Source of the DNA: an uncultured Alphaproteobacteria bacterium
Lineage (GTDB): Bacteria > Pseudomonadota > Alphaproteobacteria > Rhizobiales > Ancalomicrobiaceae
Direction of reading: 5' to 3'
Assembly: GCA_937892955.1 (NCBI GenBank)
Contig: CALBKH010000013.1
Location: 1-21,768 of the forward strand
Length of the DNA: 21,768 nucleotides
Under the pieces are notes generated by a model, which worked only from the letters and a program-made list of their open reading frames with translations, did not search any database and had not been told where the DNA came from. Positions 1-8,511 of the stretch are shown in pieces. The stretch's first letter is position 1, and the number at the start of each line of letters is the position of its first letter. The translations under genes were made by a program, and so were the position numbers.

Positions 1-1
1 G

Positions 2-55
2 TGCTTTGGGTGCTTTGGGTGCTTTGGGTGCTTTGGGTGCTTTGGGTGCTTTGGG
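2..55. repeat. 9-bp tandem repeat, six copies
   Basis: Six uninterrupted copies of the unit tgctttggg fill the left edge of the window. The array may continue beyond the left boundary, because the first base fits the end of a preceding copy. No reading frame or regulatory role is evident, and the copy number could vary by slippage. Confidence 0.95.
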
Positions 56-79
56 GTTGGTTCATCGCCTCCGACAGAA

Positions 80-124
80 TGTATATACAAACATATTTTG
101 TCAAGCGCTCCGTGGAAATAGCTT
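80..124. promoter_or_regulatory. AT-rich dyad region upstream of dnaG, possible operator or promoter
   Basis: A strikingly AT-rich island lies in an otherwise GC-rich context. It contains a perfect 10-bp palindrome (tgtatataca, 80-89) overlapping a second dyad (acaaa-catat-tttgt, 87-101). A weak sigma70-like pair, ttgtca (98-103) and tagctt (119-124) with a 15-nt spacer, points towards dnaG. The overlapping dyads resemble sites for dimeric repressors of the TetR type. The controlled gene could instead lie to the left, outside the window. The assignment is inference from sequence shape alone. Confidence 0.3.
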
Positions 125-164
125 TTCGTAGCGGACCGGCCCCTCGCTCCCCTATAGTCCCTCC

Positions 165-2144
165 ATGAAGTTCCCGCCGCACCTTCTCGACGAGATCCGT
201 GCTCGGCTTCCGGTTTCGGACGTCGTGGGGCGGCGTGTGCGGCTGAAGAAGCAGGGGCGGGAATTCGCCGGCCTGTCGCCGTTCAATCCGGAGAAGACGC
301 CGTCTTTCTTCGTCAACGACCAGAAGGGCTTCTATCACTGCTTCTCGAGCGGGAAGCACGGCGACATCTTCCGCTTCCTGATGGAGACGGAGGGCCTGTC
401 GTTTCCCGAGGCCGTCGAGCGGCTCGCCGCCGAGACCGGCGTCGTCCTGCCGAAACCGGATGCGCGCGAGGAGAAGCGCGAGCGTCATCGCGCCTCGCTC
501 GCCGACGTCACCGAGATGGCGGCGCGGTTCTTCGAGGAGCAGTTGCGGCTCTCCTCCGGCGCCTCGGCCCGGGCCTATGTCGAGAAGCGGCGGCTCGAGC
601 CGCGCACCGTCAAGGAGTTCCGCATCGGCTTCGCCCCGGCGGAGCGCGACGCGCTGAAGCGGCACCTTCTCGGCAAGGGGGTCGACGAGCAGGCGATGGT
701 CGACGCCGGGCTCACCATCAAGCCGGACGACGGGCGGCCCGCCTACGATCGCTTCCGCAACCGGCTGATGATCCCGATCCAGGACGAGAAGGGCCGGGTC
801 GTCGCCTTCGGCGGTCGCGCCATGAGCCCGGACGACCAGCCGAAATACCTGAACTCGCCGGAGACCGAGCTCTTCCACAAGGGACTGATGCTGTTCAACG
901 GCCACCGCGCCCGGCAGGCGGCCTACGACCAGGGCTCGGTCATCGTGGTCGAGGGCTATCTCGACGCCATCGCGGTGTGGCAGGCGGGGATCCCGAGCGT
1001 GGTGGCGACGCTCGGCACCGCCTTCACCGAGGAGCAGATCCAGCGGATGTGGCGCTTCGCCGCCGAGCCGGTCGTCTGTTTCGACGGCGACAAGGCGGGC
1101 GTCAAAGCCGCCTATCGCGCCGTCGACCGCATCCTGCCGCATCTCAAATCCGGTTTCTCGTTCAACTTCGTCTTCCTGCCCGACGGCAAGGACCCCGACG
1201 AATTGATCGCGCTCGGCGGCAAGGCGGCGTTCCAGGCGGAGGTGGAGCGCGCCGTGCCGCTCGCCGACGTGCTGTGGGATCGCGAAACCCGCGGCGCGGC
1301 GATCGACACGCCGGAGCGCAAGGCGGCGCTCGAGAAGCGGCTCGAAGATCTCGTCCACGAGATCCGCGACGGACGGGTTCAACGCGCCTATCAGCTCAGA
1401 TACCGGCTCAGGCTGTCCAATCTCTTCTGGTCGTCGGAGCGGGGCGAGCGGGGGGAGGGCTTCGCCAAGGGGGGGCGTGCGGCGGCGCCGTGGGGCGGAC
1501 GCGGGACGGGACGGGCCGAGCCCTCGGCGGCGATGCCGCCGATGCCCGACGGCGATCTCGTCGGGCTCGAACGGGTGGTGCTCGGGCTCTGCGTCGAATA
1601 TCCCGACCTCTTCGAGGCGGCGGCGGAGCGGATGGTCGGCCTCGATTTCGGGCTCGAGCCGCACGAGGCGTTCAAGCGCGAACTGTGGCGGATGGCGACG
1701 GAGGTGTCGGACCTGTCGGTCTCCTCCTTCTACGAGGGCATCGATCCGCGCTTCTTCTTCCTGCTCGAGGAATTGCACGGTTCGGAGGTGACCGACGGTG
1801 CGGGGCGCGTGACGAGCGGGCGCGGCGACCGGCTCAAGCAGCGCTTCAAGGTGCTGAAGTTCCATCCGCCGGAAAGCTGGGTGGAGACCTGTCTGTGGCA
1901 CTTCCTCGACCGGCTCGAGCTGCGCCACATGGAGCGCGAACTCGAACGCGAGGTTTCCCAGGTCGGGCCGGACGCCGACGAGAGCGTCGAGGCGCGCATC
2001 CTCGGGCTCTCCCGCGACATCGGCCGGCGGCGCGAGGAATTCGCCCGGCGCGAGCAGGAACTCGCCGAGGAAGCCAAGGAGATCCGCCGGGCGCAGGGGG
2101 GGAACGGCGGCGGCATCGCGGCCGGGGGAATCGCCGGCGGATGA
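165..2144 (+). CDS. dnaG: DNA primase DnaG (degenerate zinc-binding motif)
   Basis: Primase that makes the RNA primers for chromosome replication and works with the DnaB helicase. The 659-residue product has the family's order of domains. An N-terminal zinc-ribbon-type domain (about 1-100) is followed by the primase core with the TOPRIM signature: E263 in VVEGYLD, then D307 and D309 in CFDGDKAG. A low-complexity linker (about 430-475) leads to a C-terminal helicase-interaction region and a Gly-rich tail. The N-terminus MKFPPHLLDEIRARLPVSDV is family-like and fixes the ATG start, although no good ribosome binding site precedes it. The usual CHC2 zinc ligands are mostly replaced: S38, N41, C59 and S62 stand where Cys, His, Cys and Cys are expected. 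rpoD follows in the same direction, an arrangement found in many bacteria. Confidence 0.97.
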   Translation: MKFPPHLLDEIRARLPVSDVVGRRVRLKKQGREFAGLSPFNPEKTPSFFVNDQKGFYHCFSSGKHGDIFRFLMETEGLSFPEAVERLAAETGVVLPKPDAREEKRERHRASLADVTEMAARFFEEQLRLSSGASARAYVEKRRLEPRTVKEFRIGFAPAERDALKRHLLGKGVDEQAMVDAGLTIKPDDGRPAYDRFRNRLMIPIQDEKGRVVAFGGRAMSPDDQPKYLNSPETELFHKGLMLFNGHRARQAAYDQGSVIVVEGYLDAIAVWQAGIPSVVATLGTAFTEEQIQRMWRFAAEPVVCFDGDKAGVKAAYRAVDRILPHLKSGFSFNFVFLPDGKDPDELIALGGKAAFQAEVERAVPLADVLWDRETRGAAIDTPERKAALEKRLEDLVHEIRDGRVQRAYQLRYRLRLSNLFWSSERGERGEGFAKGGRAAAPWGGRGTGRAEPSAAMPPMPDGDLVGLERVVLGLCVEYPDLFEAAAERMVGLDFGLEPHEAFKRELWRMATEVSDLSVSSFYEGIDPRFFFLLEELHGSEVTDGAGRVTSGRGDRLKQRFKVLKFHPPESWVETCLWHFLDRLELRHMERELEREVSQVGPDADESVEARILGLSRDIGRRREEFARREQELAEEAKEIRRAQGGNGGGIAAGGIAGG

Positions 2145-2198
2145 GGCGCCGGAACGGCCTCGCTGTGAAATTACAGGAGATTCCGGAGAGGTGGTGGA

Positions 2199-2230
2199 CA
2201 CACGATTCGCGCGGCGCGGCGAATCGTGTG
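2199..2230. other. Perfect 12-bp hairpin between dnaG and rpoD
   Basis: The arms cacacgattcgc (2199-2210) and gcgaatcgtgtg (2219-2230) are perfectly complementary around an 8-nt loop. It lies 55 nt after the dnaG stop. No run of T follows, so it is not a standard intrinsic terminator. It could be an mRNA-stabilising or attenuating stem between the two genes, or an operator. Confidence 0.8.
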
Positions 2231-2241
2231 ACGAATCACCC

Positions 2242-2269
2242 TTGCGCAATCCGATTCGCTCGTTAAATA
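2242..2269 (+). promoter_or_regulatory. Candidate sigma70-type promoter for rpoD
   Basis: Within the 421-bp dnaG-rpoD gap, ttgcgc (2242-2247) and taaata (2264-2269) are separated by 16 nt. The short AT-rich stretch around 2263-2271 is unusual for the region. A transcript from here would carry a leader of nearly 300 nt before the rpoD start. I found no recognisable gene in the rest of the gap; a short open frame over 2191-2436 has no family resemblance. Confidence 0.3.
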
Positions 2270-2565
2270 AAGCCTCTCCCGGAATGTCCCACGCATCGGC
2301 GCAGCCCTTCTCGCGCGATCGGGACGACGTTTCGCGAAAGACCGGTCCTTCGGCGTCCGCCGCCGAAACGCGAGTGATGCGGGCCATCGCGCGCATCGGT
2401 GCGACAGTTAATCGGAGCTTAGGACAAGCGCCGTAATTCAACCTTTCGGCCGTTCGACCCGAGGGTCACTCCCTCGACGGCTTCGCTTCCCCCTCGAGCG
2501 CCCGCCCGGGCGACGGGGTGACGAGGCCCGGTCGCGACGGCTCGCATTCCTCCAGGAGATGCTTC

Positions 2566-4554
<1,989 letters not shown>

Positions 4555-4564
4555 GGATCACAGG

Positions 4565-4596
4565 ACCCCGGCGACGACGCCGGGGTTCTTCGTTTC
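4565..4596 (+). terminator. Intrinsic terminator of rpoD
   Basis: A perfect 9-bp GC-rich stem (accccggcg, 4565-4573; cgccggggt, 4578-4586) with a 4-nt loop (acga) is followed by the T-rich tail tcttcgtttc. It starts 10 nt after the rpoD stop codon. Confidence 0.9.
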
Positions 4597-4611
4597 GGGA
4601 GGACCTTGCCC

Positions 4612-4887
4612 GTGCCGGTGATCGCGATCTTCTACGGCATCGTCATCCGCATGTATTCGAAGGATCATCCGCCGCCGCATTTCCATGCTATCTATGGCGG
4701 ATCGGAAGCGATGGTCGACATCGCGTCGGGAAGGATCGTCGAAGGGCGGCTACCGCCGACGGCGGCGCGTCTGGTATCGGAATGGGCGGGGCTCCATCGC
4801 GACGAACTCTTCGCCGATTGGGAACGAGCGCGGGCAGGGATGCCGCTGGAGAAGATCGCAGGTCTCGATGCTGAACAAGATCGCTGA
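4612..4887 (+). CDS. DUF4160 domain protein
   Basis: A 91-residue protein with the hallmark start of the DUF4160 family: IAIFYGIVIRMYSKDHPPPH followed by FHAIYGG, then a conserved ending in a Trp- and acid-rich helix (LHRDELFADWERAR). The biochemical role is unknown. The GTG at 4612 is chosen because gggagga (4597-4603) lies 8 nt before it. A TTG at 4606 and a GTG at 4618 are in-frame alternatives. It overlaps the next gene by 20 bp. DUF4160 proteins are often paired with DUF2442 proteins, as here, and the pair has the size and layout of a two-gene toxin-antitoxin-like module. That function is inference. Confidence 0.85.
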   Translation: MPVIAIFYGIVIRMYSKDHPPPHFHAIYGGSEAMVDIASGRIVEGRLPPTAARLVSEWAGLHRDELFADWERARAGMPLEKIAGLDAEQDR

Positions 4888-5137
4888 ACTCTCGGTCGAA
4901 GCGCCGTTCGGGCTGCGTGTTCGGTTCGCCGACGGAGCGAGCGGCGTCCACGACTTCGCCGCACTGGTCGCCGAGCCCGGAGAGATGGTTCGGCCGCTGC
5001 GCGAACCCGCTTTCTTCGCGCGGGTATTTCTCGAATACGGTGCGCCGACGTGGCCGAACGGCTTCGATCTCTGTCCGGACTGGTTGCGCGGCGAGATGAT
5101 CGCCGCCGGCGAACTGGTCCTCGCCGCCGCCGAATGA
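4868..5137 (+). CDS. DUF2442 domain protein
   Basis: An 89-residue protein of the DUF2442 type. It shows an N-terminal beta-rich half that reads like the family pattern (LRVRFADGASGVHDFAALVA) and the typical ending PTWPNGFDLCPDWLRGE. The ATG at 4868 lies inside the end of the DUF4160 gene (20-bp overlap, different frame), so the two are almost certainly co-transcribed and probably translationally coupled. No enzymatic motif is visible. Family members are small proteins of unknown role that occur next to DUF4160 genes. A role as partner or antitoxin-like component is inferred only from that pairing. Confidence 0.85.
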   Translation: MLNKIAELSVEAPFGLRVRFADGASGVHDFAALVAEPGEMVRPLREPAFFARVFLEYGAPTWPNGFDLCPDWLRGEMIAAGELVLAAAE

Positions 5138-5168
5138 CGACGAACGCTGCCGATCCCGGAGGCTCGCC

Positions 5169-5444
5169 ATGTCCCTTCTGAAACGTCTCTTCGGCTCCTC
5201 CCCCAAGGCCCCCGAGCCCGAGCCGACGATGGAGCTCGACGGGTGGATCGTGCGCGCCACGCCGTTCCAGGAACAGGGGCAGTGGCAGCTGTGCGGGGTG
5301 ATCTGCCGCGAGGTCGACGGGGTCACGAAGGAGAGCCGCTTCGTCCGCGCCGACCGCTTCGCCGATCGCGATACGGCGATCGAGATGGCCTTCGACAAGG
5401 CGAAACGCATCATCGCCGAGCAGGGGTTGCGGATGTTCGGCTGA
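5169..5444 (+). CDS. HlyU family protein (putative transcriptional regulator)
   Basis: A 91-residue protein matching the small HlyU family seen throughout Rhizobiales. The N-terminus MSLLKRLFGSSPKAP is followed by a core with GWIVRATPFQEQGQWQLCGV, then FVRADRFADRDTAIEMAFDK and a short C-terminal helix. HlyU in Vibrio is a winged-helix activator of haemolysin genes. These short alphaproteobacterial members carry the family name but I see no clear DNA-binding helix, so the regulatory function is uncertain. The ATG start is supported by ggagg (5158-5162) 6 nt upstream. It follows the DUF2442 gene by 31 bp and could belong to the same transcript. Confidence 0.8.
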   Translation: MSLLKRLFGSSPKAPEPEPTMELDGWIVRATPFQEQGQWQLCGVICREVDGVTKESRFVRADRFADRDTAIEMAFDKAKRIIAEQGLRMFG

Positions 5445-5532
5445 GGCTGCGAGGCGCGGCGGTTCCGCGGCGCGTGGCCGGCCATCGAAACGTTCGTACG
5501 TGTCCGGTGGGTCGAAGGCGGTGCTGCGAGGA

Positions 5533-5577
5533 CCCCTTCTCCCCCTGCGGGAGAAGGTGGCCGAAGGCCGGATGAGG
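5533..5577 (+). repeat. Intergenic palindromic repeat, copy 1 of an inverted pair
   Basis: It contains a hairpin (ccttctccc / gggagaagg around 5535-5557) followed by a smaller one (ggcc-gaa-ggcc) and gatgaggg. This sequence type is common between genes in Rhizobiales and resembles the RIME-like mosaic elements described in rhizobia. An inverted relative lies 61 bp further on. The rest of the 360-bp gap between the HlyU and DUF1989 genes has no recognisable gene. Confidence 0.8.
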
Positions 5578-5638
5578 GAGCTGGGCCGCTCCTCGCCTTC
5601 GAACGTCGGGTCCTCACCGCATCGCCGCTACGCGGCGC

Positions 5639-5686
5639 CCTTTCATCCGCCCCTTCGGGGCACCTTCTCCCGCGAGGGGAGAAGGA
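5639..5686 (-). repeat. Intergenic palindromic repeat, copy 2 of an inverted pair
   Basis: Inverted relative of the copy at 5533-5577. It reads tttcatccg, a gcccc-ttc-ggggc hairpin, then a long hairpin of ccttctccc and ggggagaagg. The two copies are in opposite orientation, so they could pair with each other as well as fold singly. Confidence 0.8.
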
Positions 5687-5804
5687 AGGTGGGGCGGCCG
5701 CGAAGTGACCACACGAGGTCGATACGGGCGGGAATTCCGGCCGGGGCGCTTGTGCGCCGGCGCCGGCTCGGCGAAGCTTCCCGCGCCCCGCCGGAGACCC
5801 GCTC

Positions 5805-6656
5805 ATGCCGAAACCCGCCGCTCCCGCCGATGCCGAGGCGCGTCGTGCCGCACCACCCGTCGTCACCTACGAGGTCGAGCATCTGCCGCCCTTCGACGCC
5901 GCCTTCTACGAGCGGGCGCGCGAAGGGATGACCAGGATCGACGAGGTGATCGTCGGCCCACGCGACGCGGCATCGTTCCGGGTTCCGGCCGGGCATTTCT
6001 TCCGCATCGTCTCGATCGAGGGGCCGCAGGTCGGCGATCTCAATCTGTGGAACGCGAACGATCCGATCGAGCGCTTCTTCTCCGGCAAGACACGGGCGCT
6101 GCACGCCACCCATGTCGGCGTCGGCGATCGGCTGTGGTCGAACCTGCCGTACCTCAGGCCCATGGCGACGATCACCGCCGACACGCTCGGTTGGTACGGT
6201 TTCGATGCCGACGGGGCCGGCGTCCACGACGTCATCGGCACGCGCTGCGACCCCTACACCAACCGGCTGCTCAAGGGCGTCGACTATCACCACTGTTGCC
6301 ACTCGAACCTGACGCGGGCCCTGGCGCAAGCGACCGGACGGACGCTCACGCAAGCCGAGCCGCTGGTGCACGACGTGCTCAACGTCTTCATGTGCACCGG
6401 CTTCACCCACGACACCCATCGCTACTTCATGAAGGCGAGCCCGGTCAGGCCCGGCGACTTCCTGGAGATGTTCGCCGAGATCGATCTCCTCGGCGCGCTG
6501 TCGGCCTGTCCGGGCGGCGATTGCGGGGCGACGCATTCGTCGGACGCGGTCGCCTGCCACCCGCTGAAGGTCGAGGTCTTCGCACCGCGCGACGGCGTGC
6601 TCGCCGGATGGACGCCGGCGGAGGTCAATCCCTATCCGCGCAGCCACGGGCCGTGA
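5805..6656 (+). CDS. DUF1989 family protein (urea carboxylase-associated type)
   Basis: A 283-residue protein of the DUF1989 family, found next to urea carboxylase and, in some bacteria, as carboxyguanidine deiminase subunits. Visible family features are SFRVPAGHFFRIVSIEGPQV, GDLNLWNANDP, the CDPYTN motif near the middle, and the Cys-rich CPGGDCG block in the C-terminal third. These Cys and neighbouring residues probably bind a metal. The ATG at 5805 is preceded by ggag 8 nt upstream. No urea carboxylase, allophanate hydrolase or guanidine transporter gene is in the window. The protein stands alone, and the substrate cannot be told from context. It is probably a cytoplasmic enzyme acting on a small nitrogen compound. 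Confidence 0.88.
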   Translation: MPKPAAPADAEARRAAPPVVTYEVEHLPPFDAAFYERAREGMTRIDEVIVGPRDAASFRVPAGHFFRIVSIEGPQVGDLNLWNANDPIERFFSGKTRALHATHVGVGDRLWSNLPYLRPMATITADTLGWYGFDADGAGVHDVIGTRCDPYTNRLLKGVDYHHCCHSNLTRALAQATGRTLTQAEPLVHDVLNVFMCTGFTHDTHRYFMKASPVRPGDFLEMFAEIDLLGALSACPGGDCGATHSSDAVACHPLKVEVFAPRDGVLAGWTPAEVNPYPRSHGP

Positions 6657-6736
6657 GGCAGCGCCGCGTCGGCGGGCTTCCGCCGCGCCCGGACGGCGGT
6701 TAGGCTTCCTGCGTGACAACCGATACCGAGGCCGGA

Positions 6737-7138
6737 ATGACCGATTCTCCCACCACCTGCGACATGCCCCGTGGCGAACTCACCGTCCGCGTCATCGCCA
6801 TGCCGGCGGACACCAACGCCAACGGCGACATCTTCGGCGGCTGGGTGCTCTCCCAGATGGACGCCGCCGGCGGCATCCGCGGAGTGGAGCGGGCGCGCGG
6901 CCGCGTGGTGACGATCAAGGTCGATACGCTGATCTTCATCCGGCCGGTGCAGGTCGGCGACGTGCTCTGCGTCTATACCGACGTCGAGAGCATCGGCCGC
7001 ACCTCGATGAAGATCCACATCGAAGCCTGGGCGCAGCGCTTCCGCACGGTGACCCGCGAGAAGGTCACCGACGCCACCTTCACCTTCGTCGCCGTCGACG
7101 ACGAGGGCAAGCCGCGGCCGATCCCGAAGGAGGGGTGA
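6737..7138 (+). CDS. Acyl-CoA thioesterase, YciA-like hotdog family
   Basis: A cytoplasmic enzyme that hydrolyses acyl-CoA to free acid and CoA. The product is 133 residues from the ATG at 6737, which has gagg shortly upstream. A GTG at 6713 would add 8 residues and cannot be excluded. The signature MPADTNANGDIFGGWVLSQM contains the catalytic Asn/Asp region of YciA-type thioesterases. It is followed by VTIKVDTLIFIRPVQVGDV, typical of the hotdog fold, and ends in a VDDEGKPRPIPKEG tail much like Escherichia coli YciA. The gene is followed by a strong hairpin shared with the convergent rlpA-like gene. The natural substrate is not predictable, as YciA accepts many chain lengths. Confidence 0.93.
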   Translation: MTDSPTTCDMPRGELTVRVIAMPADTNANGDIFGGWVLSQMDAAGGIRGVERARGRVVTIKVDTLIFIRPVQVGDVLCVYTDVESIGRTSMKIHIEAWAQRFRTVTREKVTDATFTFVAVDDEGKPRPIPKEG

Positions 7139-7178
7139 GCGATCATCGGCTCCGCGTGCCGCGGTCCCTGAAAGACGA

Positions 7179-7216
7179 AAACGGCTCCGTTCGGGTGAAC
7201 GGAGCCGTTTCTTCGT
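7179..7216. terminator. Bidirectional intrinsic terminator between thioesterase and rlpA-like gene
   Basis: A perfect 14-bp stem (aaacggctccgttc, 7179-7192; gaacggagccgttt, 7197-7210) has a gggt loop. A T-rich tail follows on the plus strand (tcttcg) and, in reverse, on the minus strand (tttcgtcttt). It lies between two convergent genes and can serve both. Confidence 0.92.
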
Positions 7217-7231
7217 CTCGTCCGACCGGGG

Positions 7232-7801
7232 TCAGCGGTTGGAAGAGGCGGTTCGATCGATCATCGCCCGTTCGGCCTCGGTGAGGACGGGCTTCGCCGC
7301 GACTTCGTCGCCGGAGGTGGCCGCGGCGGTGGTGCCGGTCGTCTCGGGCTCGAGCGAGGCCACCTTCATCGAGCCGGCCACCGGGCCGGGCTTGGCGCCG
7401 GTTTCCGCGGTTTCGATGGCGACGCGGGTGAGGCCGGCGCCGGTGAAACCGAGGACGTCCGCCGCGCCGCGCGACAGGTCGATGATGCGCCCCTTGATGA
7501 AGGGGCCGCGGTCGTTGATGCGGACCACCACCGACTTGCCGTTCTTCAGGTTGGTCACCTTGAGATGGGTGCCGAGCTTGACGGTGCGGTGGGCGGCGGT
7601 CATGGCGTGCATGTTGAAGCGTTCGCCGGAGGCGGTCGGGCCGCCGTGATGTTCGCGTCCGTAGAAGGAGGCGATACCCTGGCCCTGGACCTTGGCCGAT
7701 CCGGCGAAGGCCGGGGCGCAAGCGAGGGCGAGGAAGCCGGCGGCGAGCAGGGCTCGACGCGGCGCGGCGCCGCGAAGCGCGGCGGCGGGGGCTAGGATCA
7801 T
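7232..7801 (-). CDS. RlpA-like septal ring lytic transglycosylase family protein
   Basis: Exported protein of the RlpA family, whose members cleave denuded glycan strands of peptidoglycan at division sites. It has 189 residues from the ATG at 7801, preceded by ggag 9 nt upstream. A signal peptide runs to AFA (about residue 33): positive ALRGAAPRR, a hydrophobic core, then cleavage before GSAKV. There is no lipobox Cys at the cleavage point. The double-psi beta-barrel domain follows (about 40-125) with GIASFYGREHHGGPTASGE and VVVRINDRGPFIKGRIIDLS, including the conserved His, DRGP and DLS elements. The C-terminal third is a low-complexity Ala/Thr/Pro tail, and no SPOR domain is visible. A longer frame starting at 7858 would hide the signal peptide. 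Confidence 0.9.
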   Translation of the reverse strand: MILAPAAALRGAAPRRALLAAGFLALACAPAFAGSAKVQGQGIASFYGREHHGGPTASGERFNMHAMTAAHRTVKLGTHLKVTNLKNGKSVVVRINDRGPFIKGRIIDLSRGAADVLGFTGAGLTRVAIETAETGAKPGPVAGSMKVASLEPETTGTTAAATSGDEVAAKPVLTEAERAMIDRTASSNR

Positions 7802-8432
7802 GCGATTCCACTCCGATGGGGCACGGCCACCCGCCATGGGTTCATGCGGCGCGTGCACTCGAGGTGTCCCGGGCTCTGCGAGCTCTCGTGGGGACCCACC
7901 TCACGGGTCGATGGCCGGATCGGGTCTCCCCCCGAAAACGCGCCACCGGCTCGGGAGCCGGGTTCGCATCGGTGCGATCACCCGGTCTCCTCCGGACCTC
8001 GCCGGCGATCGCATCCACGCTGATCGGCGGCGGTCCGCAACGTCGTCCGGTGGCGTTCGACGCCATCGCGGGAGACGGAATTGTCTGTACCGACTGGTGC
8101 TTCTGCGCTTCTCCGAAGGGAGCGATCGGCGCGCCTCGCACGAGGCCTCGCGTCCGACGTCTCCGGTCGGCCCACGGGGACGATCTTCGCGTCGTCTCCA
8201 CCGTCGGCGTTAACGGATGGGCTCCGGGCCCCCGTCGCGGTCGAGATCGGGCACGCCGGATCCTCCTCCGGCGGCGGTGATCCCCGGCTTTTCCACGAGG
8301 AATGTGTTCCGATCATGGCGCGTGCTTGTCGGTCGACCACACGTCGTGCTAGGCGAGAGGCCGACTCACTCGGCGTCGTATGCGGGCCTCGAGCGGACCG
8401 CGAGGTTCGAAGCCGTCCGCCAAGTCGCCGAA
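7802..8432. other. About 630 bp without a recognisable gene
   Basis: Several open frames cross this stretch in both directions, but none shows a family motif, a consistent ribosome binding site or protein-like composition. They are Arg-, Ser- and Pro-rich, as expected of random high-GC frames. The left end must hold the rlpA-like gene's promoter and the right end that of the tRNA. I see no convincing -35/-10 pair for either. A decayed gene or a small RNA remains possible. Confidence 0.5.
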
Positions 8433-8508
8433 GGGCCTGTAGCTCAATGGTTAGAGCCGGCCGCTCATAACGGCTTGGTTGGGGGTTCGAGTCCCTCCGG
8501 GCCCACCA
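8433..8508 (+). tRNA. tRNA with anticodon CAT, probably tRNA-Ile2
   Basis: The 76-nt sequence folds into a full cloverleaf. The acceptor gggcctg pairs with cgggccc (one G-U), the D arm is gctcaatggttagagc, and the anticodon stem is ggccg/cggct with loop ctcataa. The anticodon cat is at 8466-8468, and the T arm is ggggg-ttcgagt-ccctc. The terminal CCA is encoded. Among CAT tRNAs the acceptor sequence, the ggttagagc D arm and the ttggtt variable region resemble the minor isoleucine tRNA. Its C34 becomes lysidine through TilS so that it reads AUA. Automatic tools may label it Met. Confidence 0.93.
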
Positions 8509-8511
8509 CTT

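Noticed and set aside
2408..2422. CtrA-like sequence TTAA-N7-TTAG upstream of rpoD
   Set aside because: It matches seven of eight consensus bases, but such short matches arise by chance and there is no second site. Not strong enough to list.
2191..2436. 81-residue GTG-start frame between dnaG and rpoD
   Set aside because: No family resemblance, Arg/Ser-rich random composition, and its start region lies in the 12-bp hairpin.
5533..5686. CRISPR array or intrinsic terminators
   Set aside because: Only two copies in opposite orientation, with no regular spacers and no T-runs after the hairpins.
8433..8508. Initiator or elongator methionine tRNA
   Set aside because: The anticodon is CAT, but the acceptor stem begins with a G-C pair, unlike the mismatched initiator, and the arms resemble tRNA-Ile2 more than elongator Met. 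Not fully excluded.
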